Assembly: GCF_000167195.1 (NCBI RefSeq)
Contig: NZ_AADV02000001.1
Span: 496,001 to 560,000, forward strand
Direction: 5' to 3'
Source of the DNA: Crocosphaera watsonii WH 8501
GTDB taxonomy: Bacteria; Cyanobacteriota; Cyanobacteriia; Cyanobacteriales; Microcystaceae
DNA length: 64,000 nucleotides
Position 1 is the stretch's first letter; every line of letters starts with the position of its first letter. Below are positions 48,809-56,705 of this stretch, in pieces. The translations under genes and the position numbers were made by a program. Under the pieces are notes generated by a model that saw only the letters and a list, made by a program, of their open reading frames with translations, searched no databases and was not told where the DNA came from.

Positions 48809-49083
48809 TAGTGACTCCCACTGGTTGTTAGTGCAGTGATTTCATAACTATAATTTTCGATCACAGGGTTGGCCAAAAGGCGATCGCACATTTCATCCAG
48901 TTGGGTTTCGGCCTGGGTTTGATCTTCTGCGGTCATGGTAAGCTCAATGTACTTCCCTATTCTTACTTTTTCTACACCTTCGTATCCTAGCTGATGTAGT
49001 CCTGATTGTACTGCAACACCAGCCGGATCTAAAACCGACGGTCTGAGGGTGACATATATGCGACAATGGTATTCTTGAGACAT
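48808..49083 (-). CDS. purS: Phosphoribosylformylglycinamidine synthase subunit PurS
   Basis: 91 aa: YVTLRPSVLDPAGVAVQSGL and VEKVRIGKYIEL are typical. PurS bridges PurQ and PurL in the three-part FGAM synthase. It is the first gene of the purS-purQ pair. Confidence 0.95.
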   Translation of the reverse strand: MSQEYHCRIYVTLRPSVLDPAGVAVQSGLHQLGYEGVEKVRIGKYIELTMTAEDQTQAETQLDEMCDRLLANPVIENYSYEITALTTSGSH

Positions 49084-49166
49084 TGGCAGTCAGTAATTAA
49101 GCTATATTTTCCAATATTAAATCTACTTGTTCTCAGACTAACATGATTAGAACAGGAAATTAATTT

Positions 49167-49190
49167 ATAGGCATAATATTATTATGTCCT
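49167..49190. repeat. Decayed copy of the ATAGGACATAAT palindrome
   Basis: ATAGGCATAAT and ATTATGTCCT form an imperfect dyad closely similar to the perfect palindrome at 10519-10547. It lies between purS and the NACHT pseudogene. Confidence 0.5.
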
Positions 49191-49209
49191 GATTCCCATA
49201 GATTAGCTT

Positions 49210-51900
49210 ATGGCAGAAGAACCTAAAAAAGATCCTAAATTATCTGAACAGTTAACGGATGCTTTAATTAAACTATTGGTGGCAGGAAGTGGCGGATCTT
49301 CTCTTTATTTTTTGTTTACTGATAGTATTCCTAAAGCAATAATTGCAGGGGCGATCGCTACAGGGACAAGTTTATTAACTGGTTTTTGGCAAGGGGTTAT
49401 CGGTGTGCTGCAACCCCGTTCAAAAAGTTTAGGAGAGCAAGCTGGAAAAGCCATAGAAAAAGGTTTAAGTGGTTTTAGTTCTCAATTGTCTAATTTTTCC
49501 GAGTTGTACCTAGAATCCTTGAAAACCTATTGTTATGCTTTAGAAGTCGAGGGATTTCAGGACTTGCCAGGTTTGGCGTTAAAGGATGTTTTTGTTCCCC
49601 TCAATGTTTACTCAAAGGAGGGAATAATAGAACAAGGATTTAAAGAAATTTGGGATTTTTTACCAAGTCAACAAGCTGAAAATTTACCCCATAGACGGAT
49701 TATTGTTATTGCTGATCCAGGTTTCGGTAAAACAACTTTAATGCGTCATTTAGCTTATTCTTATAGTACAGGAAATTATAGAAATACAAAATATTTTATT
49801 CCTATCTTGCTACGGTTTCGAGATATTTATTCCTTTATTCTTTTAATGAATTCTGAATCTGAGTCAGAAAAGAATAATTTTGTTGATTTAATTAGTTTGA
49901 TTATTACTCATTTAGAAAGACAACCAGAATTTAAAGAACTTAAACCTGATCGTATCTGGTTAAAAAATAATCTAGATAATGGTAACTGTTTAGTTATTTT
50001 TGATGGGTTAGATGAAGTACCAAAAGAACAACGAGAGAATATAAGACGTTGGACAGATAGCGTTATGAAAGAATATCAAAATACTCAATTTATTTTAACT
50101 TCTCGTCCTCACGGTTTTGAATTAAATGCTGATCAACCTAGCTATCCTATTAAAATTGATTTAAAGTTACGCATTCGAGAATTTACTAATGATCAAAAAG
50201 AGCAGTTTATTAATAAATGGTATCGTACCGTTATGTGGGAAATGAAATGGAAAAAACTCTATGAAAATAGTTTAAATAATCCACCCAATGAACAATTAAC
50301 GAAAAAGGTAACGAGAATTAGAAGTGATCAAGAAGCACGAGAAAATGCTGAAGATTTGAGAAAACAATTGTTTGCTAATCTTGCACTAAAAGATTTAGCT
50401 CGTAATCCTTTATTAATTACAATGATTACTACAACCCATCGTGCTGAAAGAACTTTACCCACAGAACGAGAAGAGTTATATCGCAAAATCACAGATTTAT
50501 TACTATCAACTCGTCCCCATCATAAGAATACTTTACTAACGTTAAAACCTGTAAAATAATAAGATTATTTTACAGGTTTTAGCTTGGCATTTAATGGAAG
50601 CAGAAGAAACAACTTTTACCCCAGAAGAAGGAATTCAATGGATTGAATCAACTTTAAAAGATTGTTGTCAAGAAAATTAGTCTTTAACAGGAAAACAATT
50701 TTTAAGAGAAATGTTAGAAATCACAGGGTTATTACAAGAAAGAGAATTAGACACTTATGAATTTAGTCACTTAACTTTTCAAGAATATTTTGCTGCTTTA
50801 TATCTTAAGGATCTAGGAAATGAAGGACAAGCAAAAGTTATTGAAAGATTAGGAGATAAAACATGGGAAGAAGTGATTTATTTTTATATGAGTTTAGCCG
50901 ATGCAAACCCTATTATTACTGCAATTTTAAATAATCCTAATTACAATACTTTATATATAGCAAATCAGTATAAATCTTGGTCACTCGTAACAGCTTCAAT
51001 TAGAGAAAAAATAAATGATTGCAATAAATCTTATTATGCTAGTCATGAAGATCATCCCCTTATTTTTTATGACCAAATTCTTGCTTTGACAACCTTGGAA
51101 AAACACTTTAATAACTTAACAGCTATCGATGAAAAAACGCTATTTCTGAACCCATAACTTGGGTAGAATATAAACTATTTTTGGACGCACAAATATCGGG
51201 ACAGTTTCATTCTACTGCTGAAGTGATTGATATTTCTGATAAGATTTTTAATAGCCCTGTTATTGGTATAAAATGGCAGGATGCACGTTGGTTTTGTGCT
51301 TGGTTAGCGACTCGAAAAGACCTACAATCATCAGAGGAAGTTTATGATTATCGTTTACCTACTGCTGATGAAATGTTGCAATCAGCAAGAAAGGGGATAA
51401 CGGAAGATTATGAAGGGATAGGAGACTTTTTAAGAGTGGTACGAGTTACTATTCCTTCTTACTACCAAACCTTAATTAATTACTTGTCTTCTGGACGTTG
51501 GAAAGACGCAGATGAAGAAACTGTTCAAGTCATACTTCAAGTTGCTAACCGAGTTAAACAAGGATGGTTAGATTTTAAGGATATCGATAACTTTCCTTGT
51601 GAAGATTTACGTATTATTGATCAACTTTGGGTGAAGTATAGTAACGGACAATTTGGTTTTTCTGTCCAAAAGCAAATCTATATGGATGAACTAGGAGGGA
51701 CAAAAATGTATAATGAATAAATATGGGACAAGTTTTGTGATGTTGTTGGGTGGAGAATAAGAGAAGAATATCTAGATTACTTGGACATGACTTTTAAATT
51801 AGGGGATACTACACCAGTAGGACATATCCCAACTTTTTTGTTTATTCGTTTGTCAAGTGTAGGGCGGTTATTCTTTCGCGAAAATACTTGTCAACTGTAG
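49210..51900 (+). pseudogene. Decayed NACHT NTPase - SUMF1-like - GUN4 fusion gene
   Basis: N-terminus: two hydrophobic segments (LIKLLVAGSGGSSLYFLF, PKAIIAGAIATGTSLLTGFW). NACHT: Walker A VIADPGFGKTTLM near residue 168, Walker B CLVIFDGLDEVPKEQ near 260, FILTSRPHGFE; post-NACHT TFQEYFAALYLKD. Then a SUMF1/FGE-like piece (ITWVEYKLFLDAQ, WFCAWLATRKD, YRLPTADE) and GUN4 (LSSGRWKDADEETVQVIL, DLRIIDQLWVKYSNGQFGFS, FCDVVGWRI). Lesions: frameshift near 50556, TAG 50678-50680, frameshift near 51140, TAA 51718-51720. The NACHT half (to 50559) could still be made. GUN4 binds tetrapyrroles, so the ancestral protein may have sensed or used a porphyrin. Confidence 0.8.
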
Positions 51901-52032
51901 CGTATAAACTTTACAATCTTTTGTAAAACCATGAATATTCGCTCTTTTTTACGAGTTTGTTGGTTTTAAGAGTATTAAACATTGATAGCAACATTCTTAT
52001 AATAGAAAGTATCAAATATTTTGACAAGAGAA

Positions 52033-52260
52033 ATGAAAGATATTTATAAATTACCTTTAATTTTGGAACCTCAACCTGAAGGTGGTTATACGATCACCTG
52101 TCCTTTAATTCCTAACTTAATTACAGAAGCAGATAACTTAGAAGAAGTCATCCCCAATGTATCTGACGCATTAGCAGCATTAATAGAAACCTATGAAGAT
52201 TTAACCCAACCTTTAATATTTTGGCTAAAATTAAATAATATACATAACAATAGAGAATGA
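52033..52260 (+). CDS. HicB-like antitoxin-type protein, first copy
   Basis: 75 aa from ATG 52033; an in-frame TTG at 52021 is less likely. LPLILEPQPEGGYTITCPLI then TEADNLEEVIPNVSDALAAL is the HicB fold pattern. The tail (IFWLKLNNIHNNRE) departs from the usual ending, suggesting the gene has lost its original partner or C-terminus. Four bases separate it from the next hicB. Confidence 0.75.
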   Translation: MKDIYKLPLILEPQPEGGYTITCPLIPNLITEADNLEEVIPNVSDALAALIETYEDLTQPLIFWLKLNNIHNNRE

Positions 52261-52264
52261 ACCA

Positions 52265-52453
52265 ATGAAAAAGAAATATGTTTATTGGCAAAATGACGAT
52301 ATGTGGTTAGGATATTTTGAAGAATATCCTGATTACTGGACACAAGGAGAAACAGAAGAAGAATTGAAAGAAAACCTCCTTGATATTTATCATGAATTAA
52401 CCAGTAATAATCTTAGCCATATTCGTAAAGTTGCAGAACTTGAAGTATTATGA
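52265..52453 (+). CDS. hicB: HicB-like antitoxin, second copy
   Basis: 62 aa: YVYWQNDDMWLGYFEEYPDY and GETEEELKENLLDIYHEL, a short HicB fold lacking a DNA-binding tail. It overlaps the toxin gene by ATGA, the normal arrangement for coupled antitoxin-toxin translation. Confidence 0.85.
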   Translation: MKKKYVYWQNDDMWLGYFEEYPDYWTQGETEEELKENLLDIYHELTSNNLSHIRKVAELEVL

Positions 52454-52644
52454 AGCGAAGGGATTTAATTAAAAATTTAGAGAAAATGGGTTGTATTTTT
52501 GTTCGTCATGGATGGAAACATGATTGGTATCAAAACCCTAAAACGAAAATTTCGCAACCTATTCCTAGACATCGAGAAATTAAAGAACAACTTGCTAAAC
52601 ATATTATCAAAATGCTGACTGATAATGAAAATTCAAATGCTTAA
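52450..52644 (+). CDS. hicA: HicA-like toxin
   Basis: 64 aa: MKRRDLIKNLEKMGCIFVRH then GWKHDWYQNP and PIPRHREI, the dsRBD-like HicA mRNA interferase with its catalytic His in the HGxxHxxY context. It should cleave mRNA when free of HicB. Intact. Confidence 0.9.
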   Translation: MKRRDLIKNLEKMGCIFVRHGWKHDWYQNPKTKISQPIPRHREIKEQLAKHIIKMLTDNENSNA

Positions 52645-52702
52645 ACCTCTATTTTCTAATGATAAACTAGAATTAAACTAATGCTGTAACGCTCCAGAAT
52701 TT

Positions 52703-53596
52703 TCACTTTTCTAATAATTCCCAAGCTAGTTTAGCTGCACCCACCATTCCTGCTTGATTACCTAATTTTGCCGTTAATAGCTGTAAATTTTCGCGAGAAC
52801 TGAGCAAAACCCGTCTCTCTATCTCTTCTAGAGTCGCCGGAAAGAAAAACTTTGTACTGCCGCTAATACCTCCTCCAATAACGATCGCTTCTGGGGTCAA
52901 AACATAGATCAAACTAGCTAAACCTGCACCCAATAAACAACCGTAGCTTTCCCAAAATTCCAGGGTTGGTTTATCACCTCTTTCCGCCAATTCTCCCAAT
53001 TCTGCTGGTTCTTTCCCCGTCATACGGCGTATCGCTTGAATAGAACCATACTGTTCTAGAGAGCCATTATTACCACTGTTACACACCGGACCATCAAAAT
53101 TCAGCGTAATTAACCCTAATTCTGCGGCCGCCCCCAAATGACCGGTAAATAGATGGCCATTGAGGATAATAGCACCACCAACCCCCGTTCCCAAGGTCAA
53201 CATAATCAGGTTTTGATAGTCTTTCCCTGCACCTAACCAAGCTTCCCCTAAACCGGCACAGTTAGCATCATTAGCGACGGTTGTGGGTAGTCCGGTTTGT
53301 GCCTCTAACCAGTCTGCCAGAGGAACATCTTGCCACCCAGACAAGTTAATAGCTGCCTTAGCAATCCTACCACTTTTATCAGCCGGGCCAGGGGTTCCTA
53401 CCCCTAAAGCGAGACAGTTTCCAGTGGGGGTAAGTTGGGCGATCGCCTCCACCATACTTTTTACCACAGCTTCGGGGGTTGCCGGTTGGGGGGTAGCAAC
53501 GGTTAAGGAGTTGATGCAGGTACCATCTGCGAGAAACTGTCCGAGTTTAATGGCAGTCCCACCGAGATCAAGGCCAATGACTGAGGGTTTTTCCAT
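52703..53596 (-). CDS. ROK-family sugar kinase (glucokinase-like)
   Basis: 297 aa. Phosphate-binding motif GLDLGGTAIKLGQF, catalytic Asp in VANDANCAGLGEAW, TLGTGVGGAIILNGHLFTG. The ROK zinc motif (CxCGxxGCxE) is reduced to CNSGNNGSLE, keeping only one Cys. It probably phosphorylates glucose or a related sugar in the cytosol. Intact and monocistronic, with glycerate kinase on the same strand upstream. Confidence 0.93.
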   Translation of the reverse strand: MEKPSVIGLDLGGTAIKLGQFLADGTCINSLTVATPQPATPEAVVKSMVEAIAQLTPTGNCLALGVGTPGPADKSGRIAKAAINLSGWQDVPLADWLEAQTGLPTTVANDANCAGLGEAWLGAGKDYQNLIMLTLGTGVGGAIILNGHLFTGHLGAAAELGLITLNFDGPVCNSGNNGSLEQYGSIQAIRRMTGKEPAELGELAERGDKPTLEFWESYGCLLGAGLASLIYVLTPEAIVIGGGISGSTKFFFPATLEEIERRVLLSSRENLQLLTAKLGNQAGMVGAAKLAWELLEK

Positions 53597-53653
53597 ACAA
53601 TTTAATTAATCTCTTTAATTAGATAATTTTACTAGAATAGACTGAAAGCTATT

Positions 53654-54724
53654 CTAGTCTTTTGTTAATTTTAAATGACTATCTACCTGTTGAGGATGGT
53701 GGTTATTATCGATAGTAATCACTAAATCGACTAAAGTTGGGTTTTGGGCTAAAGGTGTTATAAATAGTTCAGGATGTAAAGCTTTCCAAAAATAGTTAAC
53801 AAAGTCTTCTACTTCTTGATCATCCATCCCTGTTTTACCTGATAAAATCATTTTTTGTTCTGCTTCTTTGCGCCATTGTTTACTAAAACGATAATCTTTA
53901 GGATAGAGAATAATCAGGCGATCTAATTTTTCCCATAAAGGTAAATAAGCTTTTAACTTTTCATTGATATCTTTAGCAAACTGTCTATCTTCTTCTGTCT
54001 TAATAGGTAATGGTGCATCATGAAATTGAGTTTCATTGATGGGTTGAACTCCCAGAAAACAGCCTTCAAATAGGATAATATCAGGCTTCTTATTAATCAT
54101 TTCTGGTTCTTTTCTATCCCCCTGACCATTCCATAAAGATTTATCAAAACGAGGAATAGAAATAGGTGATAAATGATTAGGATATTTTAACTGATTTAAA
54201 ATCTTAATTCCTAATTCTATATCATGGGTTCCTGGAGGTCCACGCCAAATCAAACGGGGGTCAATTTCTCGTAATTTTTGACGTTCACTATAGGTTTTAT
54301 AGAAGTCATCAATGGAGATAGTAATGGTTGTATATTCTAGTTGTTTTAAAATTAAACAAAGAACTTTTGATAAAGTTGTTTTTCCTGTTCCTTGTCCTCC
54401 TAAAATTCCTTGTATTAACGGTGATTTTTGTTGACTTTTTTCTTGACTTAATTGAACAGCTAAAGGGAGCAATAGTTTCCACATAAATGACATTATGTCA
54501 AGAGTATTAAAGCCTAAATCATGACAATATTGAGCAATTAAATGATAACTTTTACCCAATAAATCAAGACGGTTATTTATTTTTTCTCTACCATTTTCTG
54601 GATTTATATTAAATATATTACAGAAAGATTTATCTTGTAATTCTTCCTGTAATAAAGTTTCGATTTCAGAAGGAGACAAAGCAGAAGATTGATTGATTTT
54701 TTCTAGTAACTTAAGAGATTCCAT
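53654..54724 (-). CDS. glyK: D-glycerate 3-kinase
   Basis: 356 aa. P-loop GILGGQGTGKTTLSKVL near residue 110, followed by SIDDFYKTYSERQKL, WRGPPGTHDIELG and DIILFEGCFLGVQPI, all typical of the plant/cyanobacterial GLYK type. It makes 3-phosphoglycerate from glycerate, the last step of photorespiration. It is 6 bp from ycf20 and likely co-transcribed with it. Confidence 0.93.
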   Translation of the reverse strand: MESLKLLEKINQSSALSPSEIETLLQEELQDKSFCNIFNINPENGREKINNRLDLLGKSYHLIAQYCHDLGFNTLDIMSFMWKLLLPLAVQLSQEKSQQKSPLIQGILGGQGTGKTTLSKVLCLILKQLEYTTITISIDDFYKTYSERQKLREIDPRLIWRGPPGTHDIELGIKILNQLKYPNHLSPISIPRFDKSLWNGQGDRKEPEMINKKPDIILFEGCFLGVQPINETQFHDAPLPIKTEEDRQFAKDINEKLKAYLPLWEKLDRLIILYPKDYRFSKQWRKEAEQKMILSGKTGMDDQEVEDFVNYFWKALHPELFITPLAQNPTLVDLVITIDNNHHPQQVDSHLKLTKD

Positions 54725-54730
54725 GCTATT

Positions 54731-55063
54731 TTATGAACCCAGTTTGAGGGCTTCAACATATAAACTATAAGTTACCCCAATTTTAAAAAGATTGAGAATA
54801 TCGAGACTTAGTGATCGCCCTTCCTTTTTACTTCTACTATAGGTGATTCTGCTAATTCCTTCAGTAAAAATTAACAGAAAAATTCCTACAGTAATATCCC
54901 AATAAGTCTGTTGTCCTGCTGTAATAGAAACAGCTTGGCCAACAAAAAAGCCTAAAAGAACACTAATTAAACTTAAAGAAATCCGTCGCCAAGGATTACT
55001 AAAAGTTTCGTTAAACTTAGTTTGAGTAACTTCTACTAAAGTGTTTAATCTCGTTCTTTGCAT
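54731..55063 (-). CDS. ycf20: Ycf20 (DUF565) membrane protein
   Basis: 110 aa. LISVLLGFFVGQAVSITAGQ and TVGIFLLIFTEGISRITYSR are the family signature, with two or three membrane helices. In plants and algae Ycf20 relatives affect non-photochemical quenching; in cyanobacteria the role is unclear. Lies between DUF3611 and glyK on one strand. Confidence 0.92.
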   Translation of the reverse strand: MQRTRLNTLVEVTQTKFNETFSNPWRRISLSLISVLLGFFVGQAVSITAGQQTYWDITVGIFLLIFTEGISRITYSRSKKEGRSLSLDILNLFKIGVTYSLYVEALKLGS

Positions 55064-55092
55064 AGGTTAATTCTCCTCATGTTTTTTTGTGA

Positions 55093-55671
55093 CTATCTAT
55101 CCAAACGGTCTAATAAATATAAACCCACAACAATACCAGCAAAGTGACAGAGAATGGTGTGAGTATTAGCAAGAAGCAATAAAATTTCGCTAGGAGTCGG
55201 TAACTTACTGGTATCATAAACCGCTGCACCTTGAGGAATATTAGAAAGTTTGCGCCACAAAATACCAACAAAACCTTCTGCACCAATAATTGAGAGGAAA
55301 ATCCCTACTAAATTTGATAGTAAACCGACCCGAATTAATTGTAGTGTAGATGACTTTTTCGGCCGTGATTTTGCTTCGGGGTTTCGCATCAATTGGGCAA
55401 TTTTTTTATAACGAAAACAAATTAAAATACTTATCACCAGTGCGATAACGCCAGCAATAGAACAAAATACACTAAAAGAAGTCCCTTCTGTTGAGGTTTC
55501 TTGAGCTACTAAACCAGCTAAGGCCAAGAATAACAGAGCAGCAGCTAGTACCCCTAACACTAACTGTCCCCAGAAACCAATATTTCCGGACCATTGCAGA
55601 ATTCTCGCAGCACGTTTGACATTGGGGGGAAGGGGAGGGAGGGGTCGAGAAATTTCGTAGTTTTTACTCAT
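55093..55671 (-). CDS. DUF3611-family membrane protein
   Basis: 192 aa: Pro-rich start (RPLPPLPPNVKRAARILQW), then four membrane helices (FWGQLVLGVLAAALLFLALA, VFCSIAGVIALVISILICF, and two more). The family is conserved in cyanobacteria and plastid-bearing eukaryotes and of unknown function. It is probably the first gene of a DUF3611-ycf20-glyK transcript. Confidence 0.85.
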   Translation of the reverse strand: MSKNYEISRPLPPLPPNVKRAARILQWSGNIGFWGQLVLGVLAAALLFLALAGLVAQETSTEGTSFSVFCSIAGVIALVISILICFRYKKIAQLMRNPEAKSRPKKSSTLQLIRVGLLSNLVGIFLSIIGAEGFVGILWRKLSNIPQGAAVYDTSKLPTPSEILLLLANTHTILCHFAGIVVGLYLLDRLDR

Positions 55672-55751
55672 AATCTGATGGTGAAAACTTTGATAGTTTT
55701 AACTCTGTGGGTTCTTCTTTAATGATGACACAGTTGAACTATTAAGTCTGG

Positions 55752-55793
55752 GTTCGGAGTTCAGAGTTCGGAGTTCGGAGTTCGGAGTTCGGA
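55752..55793. repeat. Heptamer array, GTTCGGA x about 6
   Basis: Six tandem 7-mers, one with a change. In the 391-bp gap 55672-56062 this array is followed by a GC-rich stretch (GCCGCGCTCACGGCGAAG, unlike the AT-rich surroundings) and then the 48-bp palindromic repeat. No gene is visible there. Confidence 0.85.
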
Positions 55794-55928
55794 GGCTCGA
55801 TATTAGGTGTACCGTTCGGAGCCGCGCTCACGGCGAAGCCTCATGAGTCCGAGAAACGCTATATATTAAGGTCAAAATTTCTGTTCAGGAAGCGTTTAGA
55901 AATAACTTTTTTGACTCATCCTAAACGA

Positions 55929-55976
55929 TTGGACTTTGGATAAAAAACAATTGTTAGCGTAAATTTTACGCTAAAC
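55929..55976. repeat. 48-bp dispersed repeat with GTTAGCGTA palindrome, copy 2
   Basis: Second copy of the repeat at 19900-19947, of equal length: TTGGACTTTGGA followed by the dyad TTAGCGTAAA/TTTACGCTAA, which is more perfect here. A decayed relative (GTTAGCGTATATATTC) starts at 56491, so the 137-residue gene between is flanked by both. Confidence 0.65.
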
Positions 55977-56062
55977 ATATCTCCAGAGCTAAAATAGAGA
56001 ATTAAGGTGATTTTAAAAACTCCCTTTCCATCTTTTTAGGGGATTTTAAATATTAAATAGCT

Positions 56063-56476
56063 TCATTCAGTTTCGGTTCCAATATAGATATCTAAGTAGC
56101 TTTCAGTTAGAGATTGAATGACTCGTTCTAATTCATCAATGAGATTTCTTCTAGTGAGTTTTTCTACAGCATCAATATGAGCAGAACTTCCGGCTCGTCC
56201 TAAATATTTATATTTGGTTTTTTTCTCATTATTAGTGGCCATAGGAAAAATTGATTCAGCAGCCTGTAGTTTATAATACCAGTAGATTGTTCCCTTTCCA
56301 TTAACCTGATAACGAATAATATGACAATTAGCTGGTGCTACTTCCCCTTCCCGTTCAATTTTCTTTATTTTCTGTTTAAGAGAGCGAATTAGACTCTTAA
56401 TTTGTTTGGCTCTCAGGTGGACATCTTGACTGGTCTTAAGTTCGGAATGTGATGACATTAGCCTTAACTGTAACAA
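56063..56476 (-). CDS. Conserved cyanobacterial small protein of unknown function, possibly IS-associated
   Basis: 137 aa, probably starting at the Met at residue 7 (MSSHSELKTSQDV). A helical N-terminus is followed by RYQVNGKGTIYWYYKLQAAE, YKYLGRAGSSAHIDAVEKLT and a helical C-terminus. I have no function for it. It is flanked by palindromic repeats and is divergent to a transposase N-terminal fragment 61 bp away, so it may travel with that element. No HUH or DDE motif is present. Confidence 0.7.
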   Translation of the reverse strand: MLQLRLMSSHSELKTSQDVHLRAKQIKSLIRSLKQKIKKIEREGEVAPANCHIIRYQVNGKGTIYWYYKLQAAESIFPMATNNEKKTKYKYLGRAGSSAHIDAVEKLTRRNLIDELERVIQSLTESYLDIYIGTETE

Positions 56477-56537
56477 ACAACCTCTTTTGATGTTAGCGTA
56501 TATATTCAGCTAATTTATAAGGTAATAAATTTTAAAA

Positions 56538-56705
56538 ATGACCAAAAATGAAACGGCTACGTCTGTCGAGGAATTCCTGGTGTGGAGGTCTAACCTCTTC
56601 CAAGGACTAAAAGCTAGAAAAGAAACTATTATAGAATTACTCGATGCCCTCTCCAGTAACCAACAAGCTCACTCAGTCGTTGAATTGTCTCTCAATCCTT
56701 TATTT
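56538..56705 (+). pseudogene. N-terminal fragment of the NF041680-like transposase, cut by IS copy 2
   Basis: ATG 56538 opens 56 codons: EEFLVWRSNLFQGLKARKET, then LLDALSSNQQAHS and VVELSLNPLF, where the IS begins. The VVELSLNPLF block resembles the N-terminal region of the same transposase family as the truncated gene at 20028-21236. About 25-30 residues appear to be missing between the two pieces, so they are not the exact halves of one simple insertion. Confidence 0.65.
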
